The notes under the pieces are model-generated. The model saw nothing but the letters and a program-made list of their open reading frames with translations, had not been told where the DNA came from and ran no database searches. From Luteolibacter algae (GTDB lineage: Bacteria > Verrucomicrobiota > Verrucomicrobiia > Verrucomicrobiales > Akkermansiaceae), in contig NZ_JBHUIT010000012.1 in NCBI RefSeq assembly GCF_042683045.1, positions 1 to 64,000 on the forward strand: DNA of 64,000 bases, in the 5' to 3' direction. A program made the position numbers and the translations under genes. This document shows, piece by piece, positions 34,809 to 43,144 of the stretch. The stretch's first letter is position 1. Each line of letters opens with the position of its first letter.

Positions 34809-36821
34809 ATGATTTCCGTCCAAGCACTCCGCGTCGAATTTGGCCCACGCGTCCTTTTCAACAATCTTTCCTTCTCCGTTCAGCCCCGTGAGCGCATAGC
34901 ATTCGCCGGGCACAACGGTGCGGGAAAATCTACGCTCATGAAGTGTATTGCCGGTATTATTCCGCCATCCGGAGGACAGATATCCGCTCCCAAGGGAACA
35001 AAGATCGGTTACCTCCCACAGGAAGGGATCCACGTAAAAGGCCGCACTCTCTGGGAAGAAACGGAATCCGCGTTCGGCGAAACCATGGCTCTGAAGAAGA
35101 AGGTCGAGCGGCTCTCCGACGAGCTGATCAAAATGGATCCGCGTTCATCACCCTATGGCGATTTGCTTGAGGAAATCGGCGAGCTCGAGCTCAAACTCTA
35201 CGCAAACGATCCGGATCTAATGAAGCCGAAGATCGAGTCCATCCTCAAAGGACTTGGATTTTCCGAAAAAGATTTCACCCGCGATTGCTCGGAATTCTCC
35301 GGCGGATGGCAGATGCGCATCGCCATGGCGAAGCTTTTCCTCCAGCAGCCTGAAGTCCTTCTCCTTGACGAGCCGACGAACCACCTCGACATCGAAACGC
35401 AAATCTGGGTCGAGCAATACCTCATCAATTATCCCGGGGCGATTCTCCTCATTTCCCACGATCGCGCACTGCTCGACACACTCTGCACCCGCACGATTGC
35501 CTTTGCCCATGGGCGTGCGGAGGAATTCGCGGGGAATTTCTCGTATTTTGAGAAAGAATCCGTGCTCCGAAAGGAAATCCGGCTGAAACAATATAACGCG
35601 CAGCAGCGCGAGATTGCGGAAACACAGCGTTTCATCGATCGCTTCCGTGCCTCTGCCAACAAAGCCACACTCGTCCAGTCCCGGATCAAGCTGCTTGCAA
35701 AAATCGAGCGGATTCCAGCTCCGGAACGGGATGACTCAGTGATGAACTTCAAGTTCCCGCCTCCGCCGAACTCCGGCCACACGGTTGCTCTTATCGAAGG
35801 AGTATCAAAGGCTTACGGTCCTCTGCAGATTTTCAACAACTTCGACTTCGAGATCAACAAAGGCGAAAAATTCGCCATCGTCGGCCCCAATGGTGCCGGT
35901 AAATCCACCTTCTGCCGCCTCGTCACCGCCCAGGAAGAACCGGATTCCGGCAAGGTGACCCTCGGCCACAAAGTCGCCCCATCGTTCTTCTCCCAGAACC
36001 ACGCGGACGAACTGGATCCCAACCTCACTATCCTAGAAACGGTGGAAGCTGTGGCATCCCGCGAGGCGATGCCACAAGTCCGGAACATTCTTGGCTGTTT
36101 CCTGTTCACCGGAGACGATGTTTTCAAAAAGATCGGCGTCCTTTCCGGGGGTGAACGCTCACGTGTGGCCCTGACATGCATGCTGCTGCGTCCGGCGAAC
36201 TTCCTCATCCTTGACGAGCCGACCAACCACTTGGATATGCAATCCCAGGGCGTCCTCCAACGCGCCCTGCTGGACTACCCCGGCAGCGTGATGATCGTCT
36301 CCCACAACCGCGATTTCCTCGACCCGCTCGTCACCAAAACCCTTGAATTCCGTCCCGGACAGCAGGCACGGCTTTTCCACGGGAACATCAGTTATTACGT
36401 GGATAAAATCGCCGAGGAAAAGTCCGCGGGCAAAAACCTTGCCGCCAAGCAACCTGCCGGGCGGACGACAGATGCCGCGGTGACACCCGCCGCAGTGGTT
36501 CCGAAAAAACAATCCACTCCGGGAGTGAGCCGCAAGGAGCAACGCCGTCTCGACGCTCTCGCACGGGAAGCAAAGACAAAGATTCTTGCCCCACTCGAGA
36601 AAGAGCTGGAAAAACTGGAAGCAAACATCGCCCAACAGGAATCCACCCAGGCAACGCTCTCTGCCGCAATGAGCTCGGATGAAGTCACCGCAAATCCGGA
36701 AAAGCTCCGCCAGACAACCAACTCCCTGGAAAAAGCCACCAAGGCCCTGGACCTTTCATACACCCGCTGGTCAGCTCTCACCGAAGAAATCGAACAGGTC
36801 AAAAAGGAGCATAACCTTTAA
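34809..36821 (+). CDS. ABC-F family ATPase (Uup/EttA-like)
   Basis: A 670-aa cytoplasmic protein with two ABC domains and no membrane segment. Domain 1: GHNGAGKST, FSGGW, LLLDEPTNHLD. The linker between domains is charged and includes RFRASANKATLVQSR. Domain 2: GPNGAGKST, LSGGERSR, LILDEPTNHLD. The C-terminal 130 residues form a charged coiled-coil tail (EKELEKLEANIAQQESTQ), as in Uup. ABC-F proteins act on the ribosome (translation factor or antibiotic protection). ATG 34809 was chosen because the ABC domain begins right after it; the open frame upstream overlaps the helicase gene. Confidence 0.92.
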   Translation: MISVQALRVEFGPRVLFNNLSFSVQPRERIAFAGHNGAGKSTLMKCIAGIIPPSGGQISAPKGTKIGYLPQEGIHVKGRTLWEETESAFGETMALKKKVERLSDELIKMDPRSSPYGDLLEEIGELELKLYANDPDLMKPKIESILKGLGFSEKDFTRDCSEFSGGWQMRIAMAKLFLQQPEVLLLDEPTNHLDIETQIWVEQYLINYPGAILLISHDRALLDTLCTRTIAFAHGRAEEFAGNFSYFEKESVLRKEIRLKQYNAQQREIAETQRFIDRFRASANKATLVQSRIKLLAKIERIPAPERDDSVMNFKFPPPPNSGHTVALIEGVSKAYGPLQIFNNFDFEINKGEKFAIVGPNGAGKSTFCRLVTAQEEPDSGKVTLGHKVAPSFFSQNHADELDPNLTILETVEAVASREAMPQVRNILGCFLFTGDDVFKKIGVLSGGERSRVALTCMLLRPANFLILDEPTNHLDMQSQGVLQRALLDYPGSVMIVSHNRDFLDPLVTKTLEFRPGQQARLFHGNISYYVDKIAEEKSAGKNLAAKQPAGRTTDAAVTPAAVVPKKQSTPGVSRKEQRRLDALAREAKTKILAPLEKELEKLEANIAQQESTQATLSAAMSSDEVTANPEKLRQTTNSLEKATKALDLSYTRWSALTEEIEQVKKEHNL

Positions 36822-36857
36822 GATAATCTTCCATTATTATTTCCCGATCAGACTCCA

Positions 36858-36985
36858 AATAAAAACAGCCACCTCGTCAGGTGGCTGTTTTTATTTTATT
36901 AGAGCACTTTTTGAAACCGGTGTGCAATGCAGGGAAACGGCTTGTGCTTCAAACTTTGTCTTGATTCAAGCTCCAAGATGCAAAA
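36858..36985 (-). ncRNA. tracrRNA candidate upstream of cas9
   Basis: Minus-strand RNA with all parts of a tracrRNA. The anti-repeat (bases 36953-36969) pairs with the first 17 nt of the CRISPR repeat read on the minus strand: G1.U wobble, 5 pairs, one C x A mismatch, then 10 pairs (TTGAATCAAG). Downstream, GCAC-AAGCCG pairs with CGGTTT-(6 nt)-GTGC to form a hairpin, and the strong terminator at 36861-36895 follows. The 5' end is not visible, so about 36985 is a guess. Its promoter must lie in the 5' leader of cas9, divergent from it. Confidence 0.72.
36861..36895. terminator. Bidirectional terminator shared by the ABC-F gene and the tracrRNA candidate
   Basis: A perfect 14-bp stem (AAAAACAGCCACCT / AGGTGGCTGTTTTT) with loop CGTC. 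Because it has A- and T-runs on both sides it can stop transcription on either strand: the ABC-F mRNA on plus and the tracrRNA candidate on minus. Confidence 0.88.
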
Positions 36986-37041
36986 ACTCTCGCCAAACAC
37001 AATCAAAAAATCATACATCTATGCAATCGCGCCGCACATAA

Positions 37042-40000
37042 ATGTATAACAAAAGCATAACTCTCTCATTTGACATTGGTTACGCATCCATAGGCTGGTG
37101 CGTTCTTGATACCACAACACCCGCTCCGAAAGCACCGGAAATTCTTGGCACCGGCGTAGTCACCTTCCCCACCGACGATTGTCTCGCCTCCAAACGCCGC
37201 GACCTCCGCCGCACACGCCGCCACATCCGCTCCACACGACAACGTATTGAGCGCATGAAGCGTTGGCTCCAGCATCGCGGAGTTCTTTCCCGCGAAGATC
37301 TCGACAAACCCGGCCATCCCGCCCCCTTTCTTCTCGCGGCTGCCACACTCCAAGGAAAAAAGGAACTTTCCGCTTGGGAACTTTGGACCGTTCTTCGCTG
37401 GTATGCTCACAATCGGGGCTACGATGGTAACTCCCTGTGGTCACGAGACGAAGCCAACGACGACGATACCGAAAAGGAGACCAACGCCAAAAATATCATG
37501 GCGAAACACGGCACCTCCACCATGGCGGAAACCGTCTGCGCCTGCCTCGGCCTCAAAGTTGCTGATCACGCCACCCGAATCTCCTCCGCCCTCCCATACA
37601 AGACCCTCAACTCCGCCTACCCGCGCGAGACTGTCTATCAGGAAGTCGGGAAAATCCTCTGCAAGCACACCGGCGTTGTCCCCGGCCTTGACACGGAAAC
37701 CGTCCGTTTTCTCCTGAAAAACTCCCCCCTCACCCGCGAAGAACGCGATAAACTCACCTCCGTCGGCATAAAACTCCCCCTCCGCTACCACGGCGGCCTC
37801 CTCTTCGGCCAGCTCGTCCCCCGCTTCGATAACCGCATCATCTCCCGCTGCCCCCTCACCTGGGCGAAAACATACGACGAGGCCATCGCCGAAGGAAAGG
37901 ACGACAAAGAAGCCCGCAAGCTCGCCGAGAAATTCGCCAAAGTCCCTGCCGCGAAATCCGTGGAATTCCTCGAATACCGCTTCGCCCGCATCATCGCAAA
38001 CCTCCGAGCCAACGGCGAACCCATCGCCCCGGAACTCCGCCTGACCCTCCTCAACCTCGCCCGCGAGCAAGGCCGACTCACAACCAAAGACCTCAACCGC
38101 GAGCTCAAGGAATACTACGGCAAAGCCAAAACCAACATCTCCGACTACTTCACCCTCCACCCCGATAGCACCGACGCGCTCGTCCTCGACCCAGTCGCCA
38201 AGCTCATCCATACCAAACAAATCCTGACCCCCATCTGGAGCCTCCTTTCACCGGAGACACAGGAGAAACTCAAAGACTCCTGGCAGAAAAACAAAGCCAT
38301 TTCCCTCGCGGAAATCATCCACCTCAGCGGCAAGCGCGAGAAACTCGAAGCCGCCCTCCAGCCCGCTTTCCTCAAAGCCAACAAACCCAAGCAGGGCAAA
38401 ACCAAATACGCAGACTTCGACCAATACCTCCGCAAAACCACCATCGCCCCGGACTTCCCCTCCGGCCGCGCCCCCTACGCCAGACCCGTTCTCAAGCAAG
38501 TGCTGACGGAAGTCCTCGCAGGCCACGATCCCACCAAAGCCGCCCGCAAAACCTCCGCCTCCGAGGGCGAAACCAAGGAACAGGACGGCATCCTCTACCC
38601 ACTCAACGTAAAAGGCTCCCGCGTCCGCACCCTCGAAGCGGAACGCCCCCTCGACCAGCTCACCAACAACCACCTCGTCCGCCACCGCCTCCTTATCCTC
38701 GACCGCCTCACGGAGGACATCGCCAATGAATTTCTAACGGATGGCCGCGAAGTCTCCCAGATCATCATCGAAGTCGCCCGCGAACTCAAAGAATTTTCCG
38801 GAAAAACCGCCAAGGAAATTTCCTCAGAACTCAACAACCGTCTCAAGGATTTCAAATCCACCATCAGCTATCTGGAAAAACACGCCCCGGACATGGAGCT
38901 GAACGGCAGTCTCATCCGCAAAGCCCGCATCGCCATGGACATGGGCTGGAAATGCCCTTTCACAGGAGAGCAATACGAGCCGAGCTCTTTAAAGAATCTG
39001 GATCGCGCGCACATCATCCCCTTCGCCAGCCGGAATACGAACGCCCTCCATGCTCTCGTTCTCACCCGCCCTGAAATCAACAGCAAACAGGGAAAGCGGA
39101 CGTGCCTGCAATTCATCATGGACGAAGAAGAGAATAGGAAATCCGGCAAATCCAACCTCGATCTTTTCACCCTCAAACAATACGAAGCCTTCGTCGAAAA
39201 GCTCGATACCAAAGGCCACCCGGACGATGCACGCCGCAAGAAAGCCCGCAAAGCCCTGCTCCTCACCAAGGACATGGACGACAAGGATCTCGGCTTCACC
39301 GACGGCCAGCTCACCCAGACCAGCCATCTTGCCAAGCTCGCCATGCGCGATCTCACCAAGCGATTCCCCAGTGCCGCCATCGACCCCATCCCCGGCCCAG
39401 TCACCGCAGAACTCCGCAAGGCATGGGATCTCACCGGCACCCTCTCGGGCGTCTGCCCGGAGGTCTTGGACAAGGACGGCAAAGTAAAACCCAAGGGCGA
39501 AATCCGCGGCCTCACCCACATGCACCACGGCCTCGATGCCGCCACCATCGCCATAGCCGCCCACTACTTCCCCTTCAACAAAAACGGTCAGGATCAGAAA
39601 GGAAAACTCTGGCGCGCCCTTCTGAAACGCAGCCGCACCCCGGAGGAACAGGCCTTCCTCCAAAAAACCGGTCTCTTCAAAACCTACCAAAAACCAGCCT
39701 ACGACCACGAAGGCACCCCGAAACCCGCCCGCACCGAGCTGAAACTCGAAGACCTCCCCGCCTCCCTCAAACAATCCCTACGCCTCTCCCTCTCACAGGC
39801 AAGGGTCATGCAGCACCTCCCGGCAGACCGCTCGGGCGCAAAGGCGGAACTCACCATTTGGGGAGTCGTCTCTACGGAAGGCGAGGGCGATGACGCAAGG
39901 ATCACCCTCCGCCAGAACGCCACCACCGTCGAGGAAGGCCGCCGCAAAAGGGATCCGAAAACCCGCGAGGAACGCGCCGGGAAACTTCTTGGGCCGAATC

Positions 40001-40416
40001 CAAAAGGCGGCAGAGGCAAACTCGCCGCCATCAAAGGAGCCATGATCATCGGCGAAAACTACGGACTCGCCCTCGATCCCACCCCTACCGTCATCCCCTT
40101 CCACAACGTCACCGCCCGCCTCGCTGAACTCCGTAAAGCAAATGGAGGGAAATCGATACGCGTTTTGAGAAACGGGATGCTGGTCCACCTGGAGAAAAGC
40201 CCCGCCCGCTCCCAACAGGACTATTCAGGAGTCTGGCGCATTGCCTCCATCAAGAACAACAAGGGAAAATTCCTCATCGACATGATTCGCCCAGCCTACA
40301 TCACTCCGCAAAACGGAGTCGAGTGGTCAGGCATGAACAAAAACATCGGCCCCCTTCTCGAATGCGGTTTGACGATTTTGCCTCGCGATTACGCGGCGAG
40401 ACAGGATTGCTCATAA
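37042..40416 (+). CDS. cas9: Type II-C CRISPR endonuclease Cas9
   Basis: A 1124-aa RNA-guided DNA endonuclease, typical length for subtype II-C. RuvC-I FDIGYASIGW has catalytic Asp11. The Arg-rich bridge helix is at about 50-75 (SKRRDLRRTRRHIRSTR). RuvC-II IIIEVARELKE has Glu577. The HNH domain has CPFTGEQY and DRAHIIP with catalytic His657, then the Asn-containing QGKRT strand. RuvC-III MHHGLDAATIA has His829 and Asp832. The C-terminal 270 residues are the PAM-interacting region. All catalytic residues are intact. cas1 and cas2 lie 1.4 kb downstream, interrupted by three genes on the other strand. No csn2 or cas4 is present. Confidence 0.97.
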   Translation: MYNKSITLSFDIGYASIGWCVLDTTTPAPKAPEILGTGVVTFPTDDCLASKRRDLRRTRRHIRSTRQRIERMKRWLQHRGVLSREDLDKPGHPAPFLLAAATLQGKKELSAWELWTVLRWYAHNRGYDGNSLWSRDEANDDDTEKETNAKNIMAKHGTSTMAETVCACLGLKVADHATRISSALPYKTLNSAYPRETVYQEVGKILCKHTGVVPGLDTETVRFLLKNSPLTREERDKLTSVGIKLPLRYHGGLLFGQLVPRFDNRIISRCPLTWAKTYDEAIAEGKDDKEARKLAEKFAKVPAAKSVEFLEYRFARIIANLRANGEPIAPELRLTLLNLAREQGRLTTKDLNRELKEYYGKAKTNISDYFTLHPDSTDALVLDPVAKLIHTKQILTPIWSLLSPETQEKLKDSWQKNKAISLAEIIHLSGKREKLEAALQPAFLKANKPKQGKTKYADFDQYLRKTTIAPDFPSGRAPYARPVLKQVLTEVLAGHDPTKAARKTSASEGETKEQDGILYPLNVKGSRVRTLEAERPLDQLTNNHLVRHRLLILDRLTEDIANEFLTDGREVSQIIIEVARELKEFSGKTAKEISSELNNRLKDFKSTISYLEKHAPDMELNGSLIRKARIAMDMGWKCPFTGEQYEPSSLKNLDRAHIIPFASRNTNALHALVLTRPEINSKQGKRTCLQFIMDEEENRKSGKSNLDLFTLKQYEAFVEKLDTKGHPDDARRKKARKALLLTKDMDDKDLGFTDGQLTQTSHLAKLAMRDLTKRFPSAAIDPIPGPVTAELRKAWDLTGTLSGVCPEVLDKDGKVKPKGEIRGLTHMHHGLDAATIAIAAHYFPFNKNGQDQKGKLWRALLKRSRTPEEQAFLQKTGLFKTYQKPAYDHEGTPKPARTELKLEDLPASLKQSLRLSLSQARVMQHLPADRSGAKAELTIWGVVSTEGEGDDARITLRQNATTVEEGRRKRDPKTREERAGKLLGPNPKGGRGKLAAIKGAMIIGENYGLALDPTPTVIPFHNVTARLAELRKANGGKSIRVLRNGMLVHLEKSPARSQQDYSGVWRIASIKNNKGKFLIDMIRPAYITPQNGVEWSGMNKNIGPLLECGLTILPRDYAARQDCS

Positions 40417-40418
40417 GA

Positions 40419-40452
40419 AAAATGCCCTCTCCGGAATTTCCGAAGAGGGCAT
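40419..40452 (-). terminator. Terminator for the DUF1508 gene
   Basis: ATGCCCTCT pairs with AGAGGGCAT (9 bp), with an inner CGGAA/TTCCG stem after one mismatch. On the minus strand it is followed by ATTTTTC, so it ends the DUF1508 transcript just before the cas9 stop. Confidence 0.75.
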
Positions 40453-40472
40453 CTAACGATTGAACGCCGGAA

Positions 40473-40802
40473 TCAGCCGTGGTAGCAGTGAAGCCGAGCG
40501 TTTTCCTCACAGTTACTTTTAGCGGAGTAGCCCTGCGATGATGCGCCGACTTGAACACCGTTGGAGGCTTGCCGTTTCCAGCGGTGTTTTCCGTTTGCGT
40601 CAACGTAGAACGTCCAGTTGTCGCTGTAACCGAGTGTGCTACATCCTCCGTAACCATGTCGGTTGGCATTGGATTCGCAGTCCGCTTTGTTCTGGTAGCC
40701 TTCGCTTGAGGCTCCGACGATTTCGCCGTTGGCCGCAGTTCTGCGCCAACGCCATTCGTGTTTCTGGTCGAGGTAGAACGACCATGTTGTGTTGTCTGTC
40801 AT
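40473..40802 (-). CDS. DUF1508 (YegP-like) protein, two repeats
   Basis: A 109-aa protein made of two DUF1508 repeats. Repeat 1: TWSFYLDQKHEWRWRRTAANG / EIVGASSEGYQNKADCESNA. Repeat 2: NWTFYVDANGKHRWKRQASNG / VQVGASSQGYSAKSNCEENA. The W-F-Y...W-R...NG...I/V-GASS-x-GY pattern is that of E. coli YegP (110 aa). Function is not known in this family. ATG 40802 was chosen because it gives the usual length. It lies on the minus strand inside the CRISPR locus between cas9 and the toxin-antitoxin pair. Confidence 0.9.
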   Translation of the reverse strand: MTDNTTWSFYLDQKHEWRWRRTAANGEIVGASSEGYQNKADCESNANRHGYGGCSTLGYSDNWTFYVDANGKHRWKRQASNGVQVGASSQGYSAKSNCEENARLHCYHG

Positions 40803-40884
40803 ATCTTGAATGCCGGCTTTGCCCGTCCAAACCAGGTTCTCATTGAACGCATCCCGCACTCTCACTCGAGAGCACGGGATGGTC

Positions 40885-40901
40885 TGAATCAATGGCAAAG
40901 C
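40885..40901 (+). repeat. Partial CRISPR repeat / anti-repeat remnant
   Basis: TGAATCAATGGCAAAGC equals the last 16 bases of the repeat in plus orientation with one extra T. It lies between the DUF1508 gene and the toxin gene. Downstream there is only a weak 4-bp hairpin and no terminator, so it is less like a working tracrRNA than the copy near cas9. Confidence 0.5.
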
Positions 40902-40993
40902 AGTCCCACGTAGGGATGTTCGACTCGGAAACAATGAACAAATAAGTTGAAAATGTCCACTAGATTATGCCAGTCCCACTATTTTTGTTTCAC

Positions 40994-41446
40994 TCAAGGA
41001 TTAATCGTAAGCCCCACCGCCTCCGCCAGCTTCCTCTGCTTCGCGTCGAAGCTCCAGAATGTCCGGGCTCCGATTTCGAGGGCGAGGGCCACTTGCAGGA
41101 CGTCCAGGCTGCGAACAAAGAGAGTTCCGGAATACTGTTTCCCCAAGGCAAGGGCGCGATTCCATAACCTTGCCTCATCCGTTTCCACCAACCGAAGGAT
41201 ACCGTCATCAATATGCTTCTCGAAAATATGCAGAACATCCCGTGCCTGCACGGCTGTGAGGTTCCCTTCGCCTTCCAAGCGGCAGATAACGGTGGTGAAC
41301 TCCAGCCGGTTCAGACGTGAAACTAGGATCGGACTGCTTGTGGTTTCGATTAACGCCAGTGCCTTATCCCGGTGAAAGTCGCCCACTCTCTCACTGATGA
41401 AAACGCTCGTATCGCAAACGATGGGTTCGGAGTTCTTGTTTTTCAA
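40994..41446 (-). CDS. PIN-domain toxin (VapC-like)
   Basis: A 150-aa PIN-domain ribonuclease, the toxin of a type II toxin-antitoxin pair. The conserved acidic residues can be seen: CDTSVFI (first Asp), NRLEFTT (Glu), SLDVLQVALAL (Asp) and FWSFDAKQRKLAEAVG (last Asp). VapC toxins cut tRNA or rRNA. Its start overlaps the antitoxin stop by 4 bp (ATGA), showing translational coupling. Position between cas9 and cas1, opposite strand, suggests insertion into an older cas operon. Confidence 0.9.
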   Translation of the reverse strand: MKNKNSEPIVCDTSVFISERVGDFHRDKALALIETTSSPILVSRLNRLEFTTVICRLEGEGNLTAVQARDVLHIFEKHIDDGILRLVETDEARLWNRALALGKQYSGTLFVRSLDVLQVALALEIGARTFWSFDAKQRKLAEAVGLTINP

Positions 41447-41691
41447 AACCGTTCATCCTCACGCATTCTCTCCACGATCCCATAATCGAACGTCGGCATT
41501 TCCCCGAGGCGCTCGTGCATTTCACTATGGATGAGTTTCCAATCGACTTTCCGTGTTTCGGAGGAATTCACGGGGGTTATTTTGCACACCTCCTTGCCCC
41601 GGCGGGTAATCAGGATCTCCTCGCCCTTTTCCACCTCCACCAGCAGCTTGGAAAGATGGTGCTGCGCCTCTCTAACGGTTGCGGTTCTCAT
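41443..41691 (-). CDS. Phd/YefM-family antitoxin
   Basis: An 82-aa antitoxin that pairs with the PIN toxin and probably autoregulates the pair. The N-terminus TVREAQHHLSKLLVEVEKGEEILITRRGKEVCKI is the Phd/YefM DNA-binding fold; the C-terminal half is the charged toxin-binding tail. It is first in the two-gene operon, ahead of the toxin, with the 4-bp overlap. The promoter must lie at 41692-41740, next to a large hairpin. Confidence 0.9.
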   Translation of the reverse strand: MRTATVREAQHHLSKLLVEVEKGEEILITRRGKEVCKITPVNSSETRKVDWKLIHSEMHERLGEMPTFDYGIVERMREDERF

Positions 41692-41738
41692 TTGTTGACA
41701 CTATTGACGCACAAGCTACTGAGGTCAAGCGACTTCGC

Positions 41739-41775
41739 AATATGGAGAAGGGGTTTTCAACCCCTTCTCCATATT
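41739..41775. terminator. 17-bp perfect inverted repeat upstream of cas1
   Basis: AATATGGAGAAGGGGTT and AACCCCTTCTCCATATT form a perfect 17-bp hairpin with a 3-nt loop. It lies between the divergent antitoxin gene and cas1. No long T-run follows on either strand, so it is an operator, an insulator or a remnant rather than a certain terminator. Confidence 0.5.
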
Positions 41776-41858
41776 CACACGCGATCACGTAATGGCCATT
41801 TCCCACGGTTTCCCGCATTCTGGAAACACTGCGGAAAAGTTCCGTGCAGCCTCCCCCC

Positions 41859-42779
41859 ATGTCCTACCACATCGTCAGCATCGATGCTCCGGATTGCTCG
41901 CTCTCCTGCAGGGACGGGCAGCTCACCTGCAAGTCCAAGGAGGGGGATCGCAGCGTGCCGTTGGAAGATGTCGCCGCGATCATCGTCACTTCCTTTTCCG
42001 CCTCCATCCACTCGAAGCTGCTGCTGGAGGCGGCCAAGCAAGGAATCGGCCTGGTGATCTGCGAGAATTTCAAACCCGCCTCCCTCGTCCTCCCGGCAAA
42101 CCGCTCCACCGACACCCTCCTGACCCGCGCCCAGGCATACATTCCTGCCCAGCTCAAAGAGCGGCTCTGGCACAAGACTATCGACGCGAAATGCCGCAAC
42201 CAGCTCACCCTCGCCACCGAGATCGCCCCCGGCGACGAAAGGCTGGAACGACTCGCGATTTATGCGAACAGCCGCCGCCCGACCAAGGAAGCCGAGTGTG
42301 CCAAACTTTTCTGGCGCATCTACGCGGATCATGTCGCTGAAACGGATGGCTTCCTCCGCCGCCGCGATGGCGACGGACCGAACCCGCTCCTGAACTACGG
42401 CTACGCTGTCCTCCTCTCCACCATCCTCCAGAACCTTTTTGCCATCGGCCTAGATCCCACCTTCGGCATCTGCCACGTCGTCCGCGAGAGGTCCACCCCG
42501 CTTGCCTACGATCTGATGGAACCTTTCCGACCCTGTGTCGATTGGCGGGTCGCCCAGTGGATACGTCAAAATCCCGGAATCGAGAATCCGGAGGTCACCC
42601 GCGAGTTCCGGCAATGGGTCACAGGATTCCCTTTGGAAAAAATCGACTGGATGGAACTCAAGCTTGATGTGCGCGGAGTGATCGAAGGAGTCACCCGCAG
42701 CTTCCGCGAGGCCGTCACCACCCACCAATCCGGCCCCTATAAACCATGGACCCGAACCACTACAAAATGGGATGGTTGA
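41859..42779 (+). CDS. cas1: CRISPR adaptation nuclease Cas1 (type II-C)
   Basis: A 306-aa integrase that inserts new spacers together with Cas2. It begins MSYHIVSIDAPDCSLSCRDGQL, as type II Cas1 proteins do, and contains LNYGYAVLLSTILQNLFAIGLDP, GICHVVRERSTPLAYDLMEPFRPCVD (active-site His and downstream acidic residues). ATG 41859 was chosen; an in-frame GTG at 41844 is possible. It overlaps cas2 by 34 bp in another frame. Length and order (cas1-cas2 directly before the array) fit subtype II-C. Confidence 0.96.
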   Translation: MSYHIVSIDAPDCSLSCRDGQLTCKSKEGDRSVPLEDVAAIIVTSFSASIHSKLLLEAAKQGIGLVICENFKPASLVLPANRSTDTLLTRAQAYIPAQLKERLWHKTIDAKCRNQLTLATEIAPGDERLERLAIYANSRRPTKEAECAKLFWRIYADHVAETDGFLRRRDGDGPNPLLNYGYAVLLSTILQNLFAIGLDPTFGICHVVRERSTPLAYDLMEPFRPCVDWRVAQWIRQNPGIENPEVTREFRQWVTGFPLEKIDWMELKLDVRGVIEGVTRSFREAVTTHQSGPYKPWTRTTTKWDG

Positions 42780-43081
42780 TGGTAGCCTTTGACCTCCCGG
42801 TCAAAACGAAGGACGAGCGGAAACGGGCGACCGATTTCCGCAAGTTCCTGCTTGATGACGGGTTTCAGATGATACAGTTCAGCGTCTATGCCCGACCTTG
42901 CGTCACCTTCGCCCGTCAGGAAACCCACCTCCGCCGCGTCCGCTTGGCCGTCCCTGATGAAGGATCCGTCCGGGCGATCTACATTACCAAAGCGCAATGG
43001 GAAAAAGCGTTCATCATTCACGGAAAACCCGCTCGGGAAGTGTCAGCAGAGGAAATACCAGAGCAAATCATGCTCTGGTAA
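42746..43081 (+). CDS. cas2: CRISPR adaptation protein Cas2
   Basis: A 111-aa Cas2. MGWLMVAFDLPVKTKDERKR is the ferredoxin-like start with the conserved Asp; FRKFLLDDGFQMIQFSVYAR and the final strand EEIPEQIMLW complete the fold. ATG 42746 lies within the cas1 gene; ATG 42767 (MGWL) is an alternative giving 104 aa, nearer the usual size. It ends 63 bp before the first repeat. Confidence 0.94.
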   Translation: MDPNHYKMGWLMVAFDLPVKTKDERKRATDFRKFLLDDGFQMIQFSVYARPCVTFARQETHLRRVRLAVPDEGSVRAIYITKAQWEKAFIIHGKPAREVSAEEIPEQIMLW

Positions 43082-43105
43082 AGGAAATTTCGTTTTCAGC
43101 AAATC

Positions 43106-43138
43106 CTCCTATCTCCTTCACGTTAAAGGAGATAGGAG
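43106..43138. repeat. 13-bp perfect hairpin between cas2 and the array
   Basis: CTCCTATCTCCTT and AAGGAGATAGGAG form a perfect stem with a 7-nt loop. No T-run follows on plus; on minus only GATTTGC follows. It would be the 3' end of an array transcript read on the minus strand, or the end of the cas operon mRNA. Confidence 0.65.
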
Positions 43139-43144
43139 AGATCT

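Noticed and set aside
37441..39774. Two long minus-strand frames (about 260 codons each) inside cas9
   Set aside because: Shadows of the GC-rich third-codon pattern of cas9; rich in Gly/Glu/Val runs and no family motif.
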